NCBI RefSeq assembly: GCF_009192745.1
Contig: NZ_VTFV01000003.1
Span: forward strand, 587,168-651,167
Reading direction: 5' to 3'
Source: Arthrobacter citreus
Lineage (GTDB): Bacteria; Actinomycetota; Actinomycetes; Actinomycetales; Micrococcaceae
Length of the DNA stretch: 64,000 nt
Made by a program: the position numbers and the translations under genes. Within the stretch, counting starts at the first letter, position 1. Every line of letters starts with the position of its first letter. The notes under the pieces were generated by a model, which saw nothing but the letters and a program-made list of their open reading frames with translations, made no database searches and had not been told where the DNA came from. Below, piece after piece: positions 20,862-32,744 of the stretch.

Positions 20862-21467
20862 GTGTCTGAGTCATCCGAGTCCGTACCGTCCAACACTCCC
20901 GCGCGGCGCGTCCTCGTTGCAGAGGACGAGACGCTGATCCGCCTGGACATCGTTGAGATCCTCACCGGTGAGGGCTACGAGGTTGTCGGCGAAGCAGACA
21001 ACGGCGAGAAAGCCGTGCAGATGGCCACCGAACTGAAGCCCGACCTGGTGCTCATGGACGTGAAGATGCCCGTTATGGACGGTATCAGCGCAGCTGAAGC
21101 GATCGTGAAGGCCCGCATAGCTCCCGTAGTGCTCCTGACCGCCTTCAGCCAGAAGGAACTCGTGGAGCGCGCCCGCGAAGCCGGCGCCATGGCGTACGTG
21201 GTGAAGCCGTTCACGCCTGCGGACCTGATTCCGGCGATCGAAATCGCGCTGTCGCGGCATGAAGAGATCAAGGCGCTGGAGAACGAGGTCACCGACCTCA
21301 AGGAGCAGTTCGCCACCCGCAAGCTGGTGGAGCGTGCCAAGTCACTGCTGACCACCAAGATGGGCCTCACCGAGCCGGAGGCGTTCCGCTGGATCCAGAA
21401 GACTTCCATGGACCGCCGCCTGAGCATGCGCGAGGTTGCTGAAACCATCATCAACCAGGTCAACTAG
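20862..21467 (+). CDS. pdtaR: ANTAR-domain response regulator (PdtaR-like)
   Basis: 201 residues. The receiver domain (about 15-130) has the phospho-acceptor Asp in VLMDVKMPVMDG, an acidic AEDET pocket and Lys in YVVKPFTP. The C-terminal ANTAR domain (about 145-200) binds stem-loop RNA and blocks termination. The layout matches PdtaR. The partner kinase is not in this window. GTG 20862 is chosen for the AAGGAG before it. A strong terminator follows. Confidence 0.92.
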   Translation: MSESSESVPSNTPARRVLVAEDETLIRLDIVEILTGEGYEVVGEADNGEKAVQMATELKPDLVLMDVKMPVMDGISAAEAIVKARIAPVVLLTAFSQKELVERAREAGAMAYVVKPFTPADLIPAIEIALSRHEEIKALENEVTDLKEQFATRKLVERAKSLLTTKMGLTEPEAFRWIQKTSMDRRLSMREVAETIINQVN

Positions 21468-21487
21468 CCTCTGCCGTCCACTGGACG

Positions 21488-21539
21488 GCCCATGCAAAAG
21501 CCCCGCCGGGAATTCTCCCGGCGGGGCTTTTGCATGGGC
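21488..21539. terminator. Bidirectional terminator between pdtaR and pyk
   Basis: A perfect 23-bp stem (21488-21510 with 21517-21539), loop AATTCT, with TTTT in the arm on each strand (GGGGCTTTTGC). It lies between two convergent genes and should end both transcripts. Confidence 0.9.
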
Positions 21540-21547
21540 GGTGAGTC

Positions 21548-23059
21548 CTAGATGGACTTGGCCTTGCCCTTGTTGGATTCCTTGACGGGCCAGGGGCCAA
21601 CCTTTTCCTTCTCACGGGGCCTGCCGTCGCCGGCCTGGCCGGTGTCTGCGGCGTCGCCGACGCGGTGCACCTTGATCAGGTTGGTGGAGCCTGCCTGTCC
21701 GGGAGGCGAACCGGCGGCGATAACCACCATGGCGTTCTCCTGGACAATGCCCTTTTCAAGCAGGGTCTGGTCCACCTGCTCAGTCATCTTGTCCGTGTGC
21801 TCAACGAACGGCACCAGCATGGGCTGGATACCCCAGAACAGGGACATGTAGTTGAGGGTGGATTCCACCGGCGTGAAGGCGAACACCGGCTTCTTCGGAC
21901 GCAGGCGGGAAAGCCGGCGCGCGGAGTCGCCGGACTGGGTGAAGGTACAGATGCACGCAGCGTCCAGCTGGTCGGCGATTTCAACGGCGGCACGGGTGAT
22001 CGCGCCGCCGCGGGTGCGCGGCTTGCTGCCCAGCGGGGGCACGCGGTTCAGGCCGTGCTCCTCGGTGGACTCGATGATCCGCGCCATCGTCTTGACGGTG
22101 TCGATCGGGTACTTGCCTACGGACGTCTCACCGGAGAGCATCACGGCGTCGGCGCCGTCGAGAACTGCGTTGGCGCAGTCGGAAGCTTCGGCGCGGGTGG
22201 GCCGCGGGCTCTCGATCATGGATTCGAGGACCTGGGTGGCCACGATGACCGGCTTCGCCCAGCGGCGGGCCAGCTCGATGGCGTTCTTCTGGACCAGGGG
22301 AACATCTTCAAGCGGCAGCTCGACGCCGAGGTCGCCGCGGGCAACCATGATGGCGTCGAATGCGTCGATGATTTCTTCGATCGCTGCCACGGCCTGCGGC
22401 TTCTCGATCTTGGCGATCACCGGGATGCGGCGGCCTTCCTCGTCCATGATCTCGTGGACGCGCGCCACGTCCACTGCGTTGCGCACGAAGGAAAGGGCGA
22501 CCATGTCCACGCCGCGGCGGATGGCCCAGCGGAGGTCTGCCTCGTCCTTCTCGCTCATGGCGGGAACGTTTACTGCCACGCCGGGAAGGTTGATGCCCTT
22601 GTTGTTGGATACGGGTCCGGGAACGGTGACTTCGGTGACCACCTTCGTGTCGTCAACGGCTGTGGCACGCAGGCCCACCTTGCCGTCGTCGATCAGGAGG
22701 ATGTCGCCCACGTTGACGTCTCCGGGCAGGCCCTTGTACGTGGTTGAACACAGCGAGGCGGTACCCGGCACGTCTTCGATGGTGATGGTGAATTCGTCTC
22801 CGCGGTTCAGGTAGTGCGGCCCGTCCGCGAACCGTCCAAGGCGGATCTTGGGACCCTGGAGATCGGCGAAGATGCCGACGGGCTTCCCGAGTTCCTCGGA
22901 CGCCCGGCGCACGTTTTCGTACGTGTTGTTGTGTACCGAGTGGTCACCGTGGCTCATGTTCATGCGGGCTACGTCTACACCGGCACGAAGCACGGCTACG
23001 GTGTTCTCGTAACTGGCTATGGCAGGACCAAAAGTTGCAACGATCTTTGCGCGTCTCAT
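21548..23059 (-). CDS. pyk: Pyruvate kinase
   Basis: 503 residues. Transfers phosphate from phosphoenolpyruvate to ADP in the last step of glycolysis. It starts MRRAKIVATFGPA (ATG 23059, AGGAAAT upstream). The active site is visible in ARMNMSHGDH, VIAKIEKPQAV, MVARGDLGVELPLEDV and VIVATQVLESMI. A basic, low-complexity tail of about 35 residues extends beyond the usual end near ITRVHRVG-like sequence. A separate promoter is likely, since a terminator precedes the gene. Confidence 0.95.
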   Translation of the reverse strand: MRRAKIVATFGPAIASYENTVAVLRAGVDVARMNMSHGDHSVHNNTYENVRRASEELGKPVGIFADLQGPKIRLGRFADGPHYLNRGDEFTITIEDVPGTASLCSTTYKGLPGDVNVGDILLIDDGKVGLRATAVDDTKVVTEVTVPGPVSNNKGINLPGVAVNVPAMSEKDEADLRWAIRRGVDMVALSFVRNAVDVARVHEIMDEEGRRIPVIAKIEKPQAVAAIEEIIDAFDAIMVARGDLGVELPLEDVPLVQKNAIELARRWAKPVIVATQVLESMIESPRPTRAEASDCANAVLDGADAVMLSGETSVGKYPIDTVKTMARIIESTEEHGLNRVPPLGSKPRTRGGAITRAAVEIADQLDAACICTFTQSGDSARRLSRLRPKKPVFAFTPVESTLNYMSLFWGIQPMLVPFVEHTDKMTEQVDQTLLEKGIVQENAMVVIAAGSPPGQAGSTNLIKVHRVGDAADTGQAGDGRPREKEKVGPWPVKESNKGKAKSI

Positions 23060-23121
23060 ATTTCCTAGCCTAGTCTCCTGTGTGGCTTTATGCAGTCCGG
23101 GACCCTCCTGGACGGCCTGCA

Positions 23122-23157
23122 GCAAAGGCGCCGGACTGAAGTGTCCGGCGCCTTTGC
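23122..23157. terminator. Terminator downstream of gltD
   Basis: A perfect 15-bp stem, 23122-23136 with 23143-23157 (GCAAAGGCGCCGGAC), loop TGAAGT. It sits 11 bp beyond the gltD stop codon and just before pyk, so it ends the gltBD transcript and separates the two units. Confidence 0.85.
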
Positions 23158-23167
23158 GCTTGGTTTA

Positions 23168-24625
23168 CTACAACGGTGCGATGGCCCGATCGCTGGGAGC
23201 GACGGGGGCCGGGAGCCTGGTGGAGCCCTCCAGCCACTTGTCGACGGCGGCAGCGCAGGCGCGGCCCTCGGCGATGGCCCAGACAATCAGTGACTGTCCG
23301 CGGCCGGCGTCTCCGGCGGCGAACACGCCGGGCGTGGCGGTCATGTAATAGCCGTCCCGCTTGACGTTGGAGCGTTCGTCGAACTCGGTGTTCACCTGTT
23401 CGGCCAGTCCGGCAGGTTCAGGGCCTGTGAAGCCCAGCGAGAGGAAGACCAGGTCGGCCGGGATGATCCGCTCCGTTCCGGCCTTGGGCAGCCGCTTCCC
23501 GTCCACGAACTCGGTTTCGGCTACCTTCACGCCGGTGAGCTGCCCGCCCTCCCCCACGAACTCGACGGTGGAGGCGAGGTACGTCCGCTCCCCGCCCTCT
23601 TCGTGGGCGCTTGCCACTTCGAAGAGCGTGGGGAACATGGGCCACGGCTGGTGTGCTGCCCGCTCTGCCGGCGGCTGCTTGCCGATTGCCAGGGTGGTCA
23701 CGGAGGCGGCCTGCTGGCGGTGCGCGGTGCCGATGCAGTCCGCACCGGTGTCGCCGCCGCCCAGGATCACCACGTGCTTGCCTTCGGCGTTGATCTGGTT
23801 CTTGACCTTTTCGCCGGCGACGGCACGGTTGGACTGCACCAGGTAATCCATGGCGAAGTGGACGCCGGAGAGTTCCCGGCCTGGAATGGGCAGGTCACGC
23901 GGTACGGTGGCGCCGGTGGCGATCACCACGGCATCGTACCGGCGGCGCAGCTGCTCCCAGGAGATGTCCTTGCCCACCTCGACGCCGGTGCGGAACCGGG
24001 TACCCTCGGCCCGCATCTGCTCCAGGCGGCGGTCTACCTGCATCTTCTCCATCTTGAAGTCCGGGATGCCGTAGCGGAGCAGCCCGCCGATCTTGTCGTC
24101 ACGTTCGTAGACCGCAACGGTGTGCCCGGCACGGGTAAGCTGCTGCGCTGCTGCGAGTCCCGCCGGACCTGAGCCGACGACGGCGATCGTCTTGTCCGTG
24201 AGCCGCTCCGGCGCGTGCGGATGCACCCAGTTCTCGTCGAACGCCTGGTCGATGATGGACACCTCGACCTGCTTGATCGTCACCGGCGGCTGGTTGATTC
24301 CCAGCACGCAGGACGCCTCGCACGGCGCCGGGCAGAGCCGGCCGGTGAACTCGGGGAAGTTGTTCGTCGCGTGCAGGCGTTCGATCGCTTCCTGCCCCTT
24401 GTCCCGCCAGGTCAGGTCGTTCCACTCCGGGATCAGGTTGCCCAGCGGGCAGCCCTGGTGGCAGAACGGGATGCCGCAGTCCATGCAGCGGCCGGCCTGC
24501 TCCTTGAGCACTCCCTTTTCCTGCCGCTCATAGACTTCCTTGTAGTCCATGATGCGAACTGAAACGGGACGGCGGGGCTGGGTTTCGCGCTCCCGTACCT
24601 TCAAAAATCCGCGTGGGTCAGCCAC
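23168..24625 (-). CDS. gltD: Glutamate synthase, small subunit
   Basis: 485 residues. It moves electrons from NADPH through FAD and iron-sulfur clusters to the large subunit. Cluster cysteines appear in [19 protein letters not shown] and [18 protein letters not shown] and NADPH loops follow: [17 protein letters not shown] and [15 protein letters not shown]. It overlaps the gltB stop codon by 8 bp, so the two chains are translationally coupled. Confidence 0.97.
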   Translation of the reverse strand: MADPRGFLKVRERETQPRRPVSVRIMDYKEVYERQEKGVLKEQAGRCMDCGIPFCHQGCPLGNLIPEWNDLTWRDKGQEAIERLHATNNFPEFTGRLCPAPCEASCVLGINQPPVTIKQVEVSIIDQAFDENWVHPHAPERLTDKTIAVVGSGPAGLAAAQQLTRAGHTVAVYERDDKIGGLLRYGIPDFKMEKMQVDRRLEQMRAEGTRFRTGVEVGKDISWEQLRRRYDAVVIATGATVPRDLPIPGRELSGVHFAMDYLVQSNRAVAGEKVKNQINAEGKHVVILGGGDTGADCIGTAHRQQAASVTTLAIGKQPPAERAAHQPWPMFPTLFEVASAHEEGGERTYLASTVEFVGEGGQLTGVKVAETEFVDGKRLPKAGTERIIPADLVFLSLGFTGPEPAGLAEQVNTEFDERSNVKRDGYYMTATPGVFAAGDAGRGQSLIVWAIAEGRACAAAVDKWLEGSTRLPAPVAPSDRAIAPL

Positions 24626-27600
24626 CGGTTACCTCCAGAATCTTGGTCCATGCTTCGGCGCCGTCGGGGTCCAGGCCCGCTTCGGCCGCGGAGGCGCGGG
24701 CGTCGAGCACAGCTGCGTAATCGCGCGGCAGTACCTTGGTGATGCGGGAAACCGTGGTTTCGAAGTCCTCCAGCAGGCTCGCTGCCAGCGGCGATCCGGT
24801 TTCTTCCGCGTGTTTGATCAGCAGGCCGCGGATGATGTCCGCGTCCTCGGCGTCGGGCTGCAGCAGCAGCAGTTCACCGTTGTCCAGCGCGTCCTTGTTG
24901 ACCCGTGCCGGGTTCAGGTCCACCACGAATGCGGTGCCGCCGGACATGCCGGCGCCAAAGTTGCGGCCGGTGGACCCCAGGATCAGGGTCTGGCCGCCGG
25001 TCATGTACTCGCAGCCGTGGTCACCGATGCCTTCCACAACGGCGGTGGCCCCGGAGTTGCGGACCATGAACCGTTCGCCCACCTGGCCGCGGAGGAACAT
25101 TTCTCCACTGGTGGCACCGTAGCCGATCACGTTCCCGGCAATGACGTTGCGCTCTGCCGGGAACACGTTGCTGCGGTCCGGACGGACAATGATGCGTCCG
25201 CCGGAGAGTCCCTTGCCAACGTAGTCATTTGAGTCGCCGTAAAGCCGCAGCGTGATCCCCGCGGGCAGGAAGGCGCCCAGGGACTGGCCGGCCTGTCCGG
25301 TGAGGGTGATGTCGATCGTGTCCGTGGCCAGGCAGTCGGTGCCGAACGTCTTGGTGACCGTGTGTCCGAGCATGGTGCCCACCGAGCGGTCCGTGTTCAC
25401 CACGTCCAGGGCGATCCGCACCGGCTGGCGGCTGGAGAGCGCGTCGGCACTCATCTGGATCAGCTTGTTGTCGAAGTGCTGATCCAGTTCGTGGTTCTGC
25501 GGCACCAGGCTGCGCAGCGGCGCACCGGGGTCCACTTCGTGGCCCCGCAGGATCGGCTCCAGGTCCAGCCCGTCTGCCTTCCAGTGGTCAACGGCGGCAC
25601 GGGTATCCAGCATTTCGCTGTGCCCGATCGCTTCTTCAAGGCTCCTGAAACCAAGTTCGGCGAGCAGCTCGCGCACTTCCTCGGCCAGGAACTCGAAGAA
25701 GTTCACCACGAACTCGGGCTTGCCGGTAAACCGGGAGCGCAGCTCGGGGTTTTGCGTGGCCACGCCCACGGGGCAGGTGTCCAGGTGGCAGACACGCATC
25801 ATGATGCAGCCCGAGACCACCAGCGGCGCCGTGGCGAACCCGAATTCTTCGCCGCCCAGCAGGGCGGCAATCACGACGTCGCGGCCCGTCTTCAGCTGCC
25901 CGTCCACCTGAACCACCACGCGGTCGCGCAGGCCGTTGAGCATCAGGGTCTGCTGGGTTTCGGCCAGGCCGAGTTCCCAGGGTGCCCCCGCATGCTTCAG
26001 TGAGTTCAACGGCGAAGCGCCGGTTCCGCCGTCGTGCCCGGAAACTAGCACGACGTCGGCCTTGGCCTTGGTCACGCCCGCCGCCACGGTGCCAATACCG
26101 GCCTCGGAGACCAGCTTCACGTGGACCCGGGCGGACGGGTTGGCCCGCTTCAGGTCGTAGATGAGCTGGGCGAGGTCCTCAATCGAGTAGATGTCGTGGT
26201 GCGGCGGCGGAGAGATCAGCCCGACGCCGGGCGTGGAGTGCCGGGTACTGGCCACCCACGGGTAGACTTTCTGCGCCATCAGCTGGCCGCCTTCGCCGGG
26301 CTTGGCGCCCTGGGCCATCTTGATCTGCAGGTCGTCGGCATTGGTCAGGTACAGGCTGGTGACGCCGAAGCGGCCGGAGGCCACCTGCTTGATGGCGGAG
26401 CGGCGCTCGGGATCCAGCAGCCGGTCCACGTCTTCCCCGCCCTCACCGGTGTTGGACTTGGCGCCCAGCCGGTTCATGGCGATCGCCAGCGTCTCGTGCG
26501 CTTCCTTGGAGATGGAGCCGTAGCTCATGGCCCCTGTGGAGAAGCGCTTCACGATGCTGGATACCGGCTCGACTTCCTCCAGCGGAACCGGCGGCCGTTC
26601 ACCGGTCTTGAAGTCCAGCAGCCCGCGCAGCGTCATCAGGTTCTTCGCCTGGTCATCCACGCCGCGGGTGTAGGCCTTGAAAATGTCGTAGCGGCGCTCA
26701 CGGGTGGAGTGCTGCAGCCGGAAGACGGTTTCCGGGTTGAACAGGTGCGGCGGGCCTTCGCGGCGCCACTGGTATTCCCCGCCGTTCTCCAGGCTCCGGT
26801 GCGGCTCCTCGATCTCGTCGGCCGGATAGGCGTGCGTGTGGCGCGCCGCGGCTTCCGCTGCGATCACGTCCAGGCCGACGCCGCCGAGCTGGGTCTGCGT
26901 ACCGTGGAAGAACTCGTCCACCAGTTCCTGGCCCAGGCCAATGGCTTCGAAGGTCTGAGCACCGCAGTATGAGGCGACGGTGGAGATGCCCATCTTGGAC
27001 ATGATCTTCAGGACGCCCTTGCCCAGGCCCTTGATCAGGTTAGCCACGGCCTGCTCGCGGGTGACGCCGGTAATGTCACCGTTGCGGACCAGTTCCTCGC
27101 AGCTTTCCATGGCCAGGTAGGGGTTCACTGCGGAGGCTCCGTAGCCGATGAGCACGGCCACGTGGTGGACTTCGCGGACGTCGCCGGCTTCCACGATCAG
27201 GGAGATCTTGGTGCGGTTGGCGCTCTTGAGCAGGTGGTGGTGTACGGCGGAGAGCAGCAGCAGTGACGGGATCGGCGCCCACTGGGCGTTGGAGTCGCGG
27301 TCGGAGAGCACAATGTACTGCACACCGCGGTTCACGGCGCCGGAAACCTTTTCGCAGATCTCGCTGATGCGTGCCCGCAGTTCCGCTTCGCCTCCGTCGG
27401 GGCGGTAGAGTCCCCGGACCTTCAGGGCGGCCTTCTCGCCTTCCCCATTCCTGAGGTTGGCAATCTTGGCCAGCTCGTCATTGTTGATCACCGGGAATTT
27501 CAGGGCAATCTGGTGCGTCTTTACCTGGCCCAGGGCCAGGAGGTTGCCGTTGGGGCCGATGGAACTCTGCAGGGACGTCACCAGCTCTTCGCGGATGGCA

Positions 27601-29204
27601 TCCAGCGGCGGGTTGGTCACCTGGGCGAAGGACTGCACGAAGTAGTCGAAGAGCAGCCGGGGACGCTTGGACAGCACGGCGATGGGGGTGTCGGAGCCCA
27701 TGGCGCCCAGCGGTTCGGCACCGGTGCGGGCCATGGGGCCCAGCAGGATGCGCAGTTCTTCCTGGGTGTACCCAAAGGTGCGCTGGCGCCGGTTGATGGA
27801 GGCCTTGGTGTGCAGCACGTGCTCGCGCTCGGGCAGCTCCTCCAGGGACACCTGGTTCTCCCGGACCCATTCAGCCCAGGGATTCGCTGCGGCAATCTCG
27901 GCCTTGATCTCCGAGTCCTCCACCAGGCGGCCTTCGGCGGTGTCCACCAGGAACATCTTGCCCGGCGAGACACGGCCCTTGCGGACCACCTTGGCCGGAT
28001 CAATGTCCACGACGCCCACCTCGGAGGCCAGGACCACCAGGCCGTCCTCGGTGATCCAGTAGCGGGCCGGCCGCAGGCCGTTGCGGTCAAGCACGGCGCC
28101 AACCTGGTCGCCGTCGGTGAAGGAAACAGCTGCCGGTCCGTCCCACGGCTCCATCAGCATGGAGTGGTACTGGTAGAAGGCGCGCCGCGCCGGATCCATG
28201 GTCGCGTGGTTTTCCCAGGCTTCCGGGATCATCATCATCACTGCATGGGTGATGGGACGCCCGGAAAGCATCAGCAGCTCGGCAACCTCGTCGAAAGACG
28301 CCGAGTCGGATGCACCGGGGGTGCAGATGGGGAAGAGTTCCTCCGGGGTATCCCCGAGCAGCGGGCTCTTGAGCTGGGACTGGCGGGCACGCATCCAGTT
28401 GCGGTTGCCTTTGACCGTGTTGATCTCGCCGTTGTGCGCAATCGTGCGGAACGGCTGGGCCAGGGGCCAGGACGGGAACGTGTTGGTGGAGAAGCGCGAA
28501 TGCACAATGCCGAGCTTGGTCTTGAACCGCGGATCGGAAAGATCCGGGAAGAACGGCTCGAGCTGGGCGGTGGTCACCATGCCCTTGTAGACCATGGTCT
28601 TGGAGGACAGGGACGGGAAATAGACACCGAACTTGTTCTGGGACCGCTTCCGGACGCGGAAGGCGCGGGCATCGAGGTCGGTGCAGCCCTCTTCTTCCGG
28701 GGCGAGGAACACCTGGACGAAGTACGGCATGCAGGCCCGGGACATGGCGCCCACCAGGTCAGCTGCAACGGGCACTTCACGCCAGCCAAGGACTTTCAGC
28801 CCTTCGGACTCTGCGATGGCCTCGACTCCTGCACGGGCGGTTTCCTGCTCGCGCTCTTCGGTGGGCAGGAAAGCCGTGCCGACGGCGTAGCCTCCCGGAG
28901 AGGGAAGTTCAAAGCCGGTGACGGCACGGAAGAACTCGTCAGGGACCTGGGTGAGGATGCCGGCTCCGTCGCCGGTGCCTTCGTCGGCGCCCACGGCACC
29001 GCGGTGTTCCAGGTTGCGCAGGGCTGTCAGTGCCGCGTCCACGATGTCGTGTCCGGGTTCGCCGCGCAGCGTAGCGATGACAGCCAGGCCGCAGGCGTCC
29101 TTTTCGTTCTCGGCGCGGTACAGGCCGGAATCTTCCGGGTAGGCCGCGAACCGCCGGAACGGAGACACCACCTGGGCGGCCTGCGGGGACATTGCGTCAG
29201 TCAT
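24618..29204 (-). CDS. gltB: Glutamate synthase, large subunit
   Basis: 1528 residues. It makes two glutamates from glutamine and 2-oxoglutarate. The N-terminal amidotransferase is released by cleavage before Cys 38 ([14 protein letters not shown]). The central and FMN domains contain [12 protein letters not shown] and [18 protein letters not shown]. The 3Fe-4S cysteines are in [17 protein letters not shown]-terminal beta-helix rich in Gly ends the chain. It is full length. Together with gltD it forms the main ammonium-assimilation enzyme. Confidence 0.97.
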   Translation of the reverse strand: MTDAMSPQAAQVVSPFRRFAAYPEDSGLYRAENEKDACGLAVIATLRGEPGHDIVDAALTALRNLEHRGAVGADEGTGDGAGILTQVPDEFFRAVTGFELPSPGGYAVGTAFLPTEEREQETARAGVEAIAESEGLKVLGWREVPVAADLVGAMSRACMPYFVQVFLAPEEEGCTDLDARAFRVRKRSQNKFGVYFPSLSSKTMVYKGMVTTAQLEPFFPDLSDPRFKTKLGIVHSRFSTNTFPSWPLAQPFRTIAHNGEINTVKGNRNWMRARQSQLKSPLLGDTPEELFPICTPGASDSASFDEVAELLMLSGRPITHAVMMMIPEAWENHATMDPARRAFYQYHSMLMEPWDGPAAVSFTDGDQVGAVLDRNGLRPARYWITEDGLVVLASEVGVVDIDPAKVVRKGRVSPGKMFLVDTAEGRLVEDSEIKAEIAAANPWAEWVRENQVSLEELPEREHVLHTKASINRRQRTFGYTQEELRILLGPMARTGAEPLGAMGSDTPIAVLSKRPRLLFDYFVQSFAQVTNPPLDAIREELVTSLQSSIGPNGNLLALGQVKTHQIALKFPVINNDELAKIANLRNGEGEKAALKVRGLYRPDGGEAELRARISEICEKVSGAVNRGVQYIVLSDRDSNAQWAPIPSLLLLSAVHHHLLKSANRTKISLIVEAGDVREVHHVAVLIGYGASAVNPYLAMESCEELVRNGDITGVTREQAVANLIKGLGKGVLKIMSKMGISTVASYCGAQTFEAIGLGQELVDEFFHGTQTQLGGVGLDVIAAEAAARHTHAYPADEIEEPHRSLENGGEYQWRREGPPHLFNPETVFRLQHSTRERRYDIFKAYTRGVDDQAKNLMTLRGLLDFKTGERPPVPLEEVEPVSSIVKRFSTGAMSYGSISKEAHETLAIAMNRLGAKSNTGEGGEDVDRLLDPERRSAIKQVASGRFGVTSLYLTNADDLQIKMAQGAKPGEGGQLMAQKVYPWVASTRHSTPGVGLISPPPHHDIYSIEDLAQLIYDLKRANPSARVHVKLVSEAGIGTVAAGVTKAKADVVLVSGHDGGTGASPLNSLKHAGAPWELGLAETQQTLMLNGLRDRVVVQVDGQLKTGRDVVIAALLGGEEFGFATAPLVVSGCIMMRVCHLDTCPVGVATQNPELRSRFTGKPEFVVNFFEFLAEEVRELLAELGFRSLEEAIGHSEMLDTRAAVDHWKADGLDLEPILRGHEVDPGAPLRSLVPQNHELDQHFDNKLIQMSADALSSRQPVRIALDVVNTDRSVGTMLGHTVTKTFGTDCLATDTIDITLTGQAGQSLGAFLPAGITLRLYGDSNDYVGKGLSGGRIIVRPDRSNVFPAERNVIAGNVIGYGATSGEMFLRGQVGERFMVRNSGATAVVEGIGDHGCEYMTGGQTLILGSTGRNFGAGMSGGTAFVVDLNPARVNKDALDNGELLLLQPDAEDADIIRGLLIKHAEETGSPLAASLLEDFETTVSRITKVLPRDYAAVLDARASAAEAGLDPDGAEAWTKILEVTGG

Positions 29205-29460
29205 AGGGTAAGTCCTTCCCCCTGTTGAGCGTTGGGAGGGGACGACGTTGGCCCCACACCGCCGGCATCTACCGTCCGGTGTGTCAGATGATTTTACGGT
29301 CGCTTAGGTGTGAAAGCCCTGCATGCTGGGATGGGGCCGGCTCACAATCGAAGGAACCGTCCGGTGTCCTGCCGGGGTTGTCCCCGGCACGGTTACCGCT
29401 AGCCGCCACCGCGGTGTGGCATCCGGACCGACGGCGGATGGTGACCCGCGCTGTACGGTC
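29205..29460. other. Intergenic region before gltB, after lgt
   Basis: 256 bp with no gene. It should contain the gltB promoter and the lgt/trp operon end. A perfect 8-bp stem TGCCGGGG/CCCCGGCA (29370-29389, loop TTGT) is the only clear structure and may be a weak terminator. No known riboswitch motif was recognised. Confidence 0.5.
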
Positions 29461-30513
29461 CTACGTGGCTGGACCCGAGTCTTCGGGCCGCTGAGGCTTG
29501 GCTGCCTCGTTTTTTGTCTCTGCGACAGTAGCACGCGTGTCACGCGTTTGTGATCCGGATTTCACATTCGCCGAATCTGTTTCGCTCTTGTTATCAAGTG
29601 GTGAATTGTTACTGCGGCCAGCGGTTTCACTGCCGGCCGGGGTGTGCCCGGGCAGCATCAGGGACGGTTCGGCCTGCCTGCGCGCCCGCACGCTGAGGTA
29701 GATAAACATGCCGAGGGAAACCAGCAGGATCAGGATGGAAGTCCAGACGTTCAGGCGCTGCGTGACTCCCAGGATGGTGACCATTTCCGCGTCGTCGATG
29801 CGCAGCATCTCGATCCAGACCCGCCCGGCAGTGTAGAACGCGGCATAGAGCCAGAACAGGCGTCCGCCGCGCAGCCTGAAGCGCCGGTCCAGCGCCAGCA
29901 GCAGGGCGACGCCGGCAAGGTTCCACAGCGATTCATAGAGGAACGTGGGATGGAACAGGGTTCCCGGCGCAGCGCCGTCGGGGAAGTTCGTGTTGTTGGG
30001 GTCGATCTCGAGGCCCCACGGCAGGTCTGTAGGACCGCCGAAGAGTTCCTGGTTGAACCAGTTCCCCCAGCGGCCAACGGCCTGTGCCAGCAGCACACCG
30101 GGAGCAGCGACGTCGGCAAAGGTGGACAGCTTGATACCCGCCCGCCGGCAGCCAATCCAGGCGCCCACGGCACCAAGTGCGATTGCACCCCAGATACCGA
30201 GGCCGCCCAGCCAGATCTGCGGAATGAGCGCCAGGTTCCCGTTGGGACCGAAGTACGCGTCCGGCGAGGAGATGACGTGGTAAAGCCGTCCGCCGATGAT
30301 TCCGAACGGTATGGCCCAGATGGCGATGTCCCAGACGGCGTCCGGCGGCAGTCCGCGCCGTTTCCAGCGGACGGACGTCATCCACAGGGCCAGGATGATT
30401 CCGGCCAGGATGCACAGCGCGTACGCGTGGATGGTCAGCGGTCCCAGTGAGAAGCTGCTGAACTCGGCGGGCGGGCTGGGGATTGCGGCCGGGACCGCCA
30501 GGGACATCGGCAT
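29461..30513 (-). CDS. lgt: Prolipoprotein diacylglyceryl transferase
   Basis: 350 residues. It adds diacylglycerol from phosphatidylglycerol to the lipobox Cys of prelipoproteins in the membrane. About seven helices are visible, with the HAYALCILAGI start, GGRLYHV, the Lgt signature GRWGNWFNQELFG, and YESLWNLAG. A polar tail of about 75 residues (from RARRQAEPS) follows the last helix; such tails vary between actinobacteria. It starts 2 bp after trpA. A candidate substrate is the DUF3060 lipoprotein here. Confidence 0.96.
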   Translation of the reverse strand: MPMSLAVPAAIPSPPAEFSSFSLGPLTIHAYALCILAGIILALWMTSVRWKRRGLPPDAVWDIAIWAIPFGIIGGRLYHVISSPDAYFGPNGNLALIPQIWLGGLGIWGAIALGAVGAWIGCRRAGIKLSTFADVAAPGVLLAQAVGRWGNWFNQELFGGPTDLPWGLEIDPNNTNFPDGAAPGTLFHPTFLYESLWNLAGVALLLALDRRFRLRGGRLFWLYAAFYTAGRVWIEMLRIDDAEMVTILGVTQRLNVWTSILILLVSLGMFIYLSVRARRQAEPSLMLPGHTPAGSETAGRSNNSPLDNKSETDSANVKSGSQTRDTRATVAETKNEAAKPQRPEDSGPAT

Positions 30514-30515
30514 GG

Positions 30516-31316
30516 TCAGTTCTTTCGTGTTCCGGTACTGAGTTCTCGGGTCAGCTCACCGACGGCTGCCGGTCCGCCGTCGCGGAGGGCAGCGACCAGC
30601 GCAGTGCCAACAATGACGCCGTCGGCATAGGCGCCGATCTCACGCACATGGTCCGAGGTGGAGACGCCAAGGCCCACGCAGACGCGTTCGGCGCCCGCGG
30701 CACGGGCGGCACGAACCACTCCTTCGGCGGCATCGGACACCTGGTTGCGGGTTCCGGTCACGCCCATGATGGACACGGCGTAAACGAAGCCTCGGCTCGC
30801 CTCAACGGTGGCCTTCATGCGGTCAGCCGTGGAGGACGGAGCGACCAGGAAGACCCGGTCCAGTCCGTACTTGTCCGATGCTTCCATCCATTCGCCGGCT
30901 TCGTCCGGAATGAGGTCGGGCGTGATGAGCCCGGCTCCACCGGCTTCAGCCAGGCGGCGGGAGAACTCGTCCACACCCATGCGCATAACGGGGTTCCAGT
31001 AGGTCATGACCAGCACGGCAGCGTCGGTCTCGGCAGTGATCCCGGCAACGACGTCGAACACTTCCTGGACCCGGAAGCCGCCCTCGAGCGCCTGGCTGGT
31101 GGCCGCCTGGATGACGGAACCGTCCATGACGGGATCCGAGTAGGGAATGCCGATTTCAATCAGGTCGGCTCCCCCGCGTGCCAGTTCGATTCCGGCAGCG
31201 ATGGTTTCCTGGACGGAGGGGAAGCCGGCAGGCAGGTAGCCGACCAGTGCGGCGCGGCCGTCGGCGCGTGCCCGGTCGATTGCGGCGGCGGACTTGCTGG
31301 CGGTTGAGACGCTCAC
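30516..31316 (-). CDS. trpA: Tryptophan synthase, alpha chain
   Basis: 266 residues. TIM barrel that splits indole-3-glycerol phosphate into indole and glyceraldehyde-3-phosphate. Catalytic Glu in [15 protein letters not shown] and Asp in that same segment are visible. The phosphate site is in [15 protein letters not shown]. Start overlaps the trpB stop by 4 bp, giving stoichiometric synthesis with the beta chain. Confidence 0.97.
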   Translation of the reverse strand: MSVSTASKSAAAIDRARADGRAALVGYLPAGFPSVQETIAAGIELARGGADLIEIGIPYSDPVMDGSVIQAATSQALEGGFRVQEVFDVVAGITAETDAAVLVMTYWNPVMRMGVDEFSRRLAEAGGAGLITPDLIPDEAGEWMEASDKYGLDRVFLVAPSSTADRMKATVEASRGFVYAVSIMGVTGTRNQVSDAAEGVVRAARAAGAERVCVGLGVSTSDHVREIGAYADGVIVGTALVAALRDGGPAAVGELTRELSTGTRKN

Positions 31317-32671
31317 AGCTGTTCTCCTTCTTTGCCGATTTCGGCTTCAGCTGACTTCTCATCCAGCAGGTTGAACCACTCGGCGGCGGTGGCTACGTCC
31401 TTGTCGCCGCGGCCGGAGAGGTTGACCAGGACGATCTTCTCTGAGGCATCCCCGTCGGAGGCTGCCGCCAGGCGCTGGCCCACCTTGATGGCACCGGCCA
31501 GGGCGTGGGATGACTCGATGGCGGGGATGATGCCCTCGGTGCGGCACAGCAGTTTGAAGGCTTCCATTGCCTCCGAGTCGGTGACCGGTTCGTAGGAAAC
31601 CCGGCCGATGTCCGCGAGGTAGGCGTGTTCAGGGCCCACACCGGGGTAGTCCAGGCCGGCCGAGATTGAGTGGGACTCGATGGTCTGGCCGTCTTCGTCC
31701 TGCATCAGGTAGGTGCGCGCCCCGTGCAGGACGCCGGGGCGTCCCAGCGTGATGGTGGCCGCATGGCGCGGGGTTTCGACGCCGTCGCCGCCGGCTTCGA
31801 AGCCGTAGATGGCCACGGACGGGTCGTCCAGGAAGCCGTGGAAGATGCCGATCGCGTTGGATCCTCCGCCCACGCAGGCGCAGACGGCGTCGGGCAGTTT
31901 CCCGGTCTGCTCCAGCATCTGCTCGCGCGCTTCCTCCCCAATGACTTCGTGGAAGTAGCGCACCATGGCGGGGAACGGGTGTGCTCCGGCTGCAGTGCCC
32001 AGCAGGTAGTGCGTGGTCGAAACGTTGGCCACCCAGTCACGCAGGGCTTCGTTGATGGCGTCCTTGAGGGTCTGCGAACCGTTGGTCACCGGGACGACCG
32101 TTGCGCCCAGCAGTTCCATGCGGGCAACGTTCAGGGCCTGCCGGCGGCAGTCCTCCGCACCCATGTAGACAACGCAGTCAAGGCCCAGCAGGGCGGCAGC
32201 GGTGGCGCTGGCCACGCCGTGCTGGCCGGCGCCGGTCTCAGCGATGATGCGGGTCTTGCCCATGCGCTTGGCCAGCAGTGCCTGGCCCAGGACGTTGTTG
32301 ATCTTGTGGGAACCGGTGTGGTTCAGGTCCTCGCGCTTGAGGAAGATGCGCACGCCGCCGGCGTGCTCGGCGAAGCGCTTGGCTTCGGTGAGCAGCGAGG
32401 GGCGGCCGGAGTAGTTCTTGTTCAACTCGGCGATCTGGGCTGTGAAGTCCGGATCTGCTTTGGCCTTTTCAAAGGTCTCCGTCAGCTCATCCAGCGCAGC
32501 AATGAGGGACTCGGGCATCCAGCGGCCGCCGTATTCCCCGAAGTAGGGTCCTGCGGCGTGGCGGAGGGACTGCCCGCCAGCCAGGAAGGAGTCCGTCACC
32601 TGCCCGTCCACCGTCTGCTCTGGCGTGCCTGCCGCACTGGCGGGGGTGCTGTTCTCCGGGTTCCCGGTCAT
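31313..32671 (-). CDS. trpB: Tryptophan synthase, beta chain
   Basis: 452 residues. PLP enzyme that joins indole with serine. PLP Lys lies in [19 protein letters not shown]; the phosphate cup is in [21 protein letters not shown] and the [11 protein letters not shown] loop are present. An N-terminal extension of about 45 residues (with [20 protein letters not shown] at its end) precedes the conserved core. A 73-bp gap separates it from trpC. Confidence 0.97.
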   Translation of the reverse strand: MTGNPENSTPASAAGTPEQTVDGQVTDSFLAGGQSLRHAAGPYFGEYGGRWMPESLIAALDELTETFEKAKADPDFTAQIAELNKNYSGRPSLLTEAKRFAEHAGGVRIFLKREDLNHTGSHKINNVLGQALLAKRMGKTRIIAETGAGQHGVASATAAALLGLDCVVYMGAEDCRRQALNVARMELLGATVVPVTNGSQTLKDAINEALRDWVANVSTTHYLLGTAAGAHPFPAMVRYFHEVIGEEAREQMLEQTGKLPDAVCACVGGGSNAIGIFHGFLDDPSVAIYGFEAGGDGVETPRHAATITLGRPGVLHGARTYLMQDEDGQTIESHSISAGLDYPGVGPEHAYLADIGRVSYEPVTDSEAMEAFKLLCRTEGIIPAIESSHALAGAIKVGQRLAAASDGDASEKIVLVNLSGRGDKDVATAAEWFNLLDEKSAEAEIGKEGEQL

Positions 32672-32744
32672 GGAGCTGTCCTGTCCTGCTCTAGTCCGTG
32701 GGCCGCTGAGGGCGGTTAACGGAAGGTTTGTCGAAAGTTAGTCC

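Noticed and set aside
27513..29228. 571-codon plus-strand frame
   Set aside because: Antisense to the start of gltB, which is full length and well conserved; no ribosome site and no family likeness.
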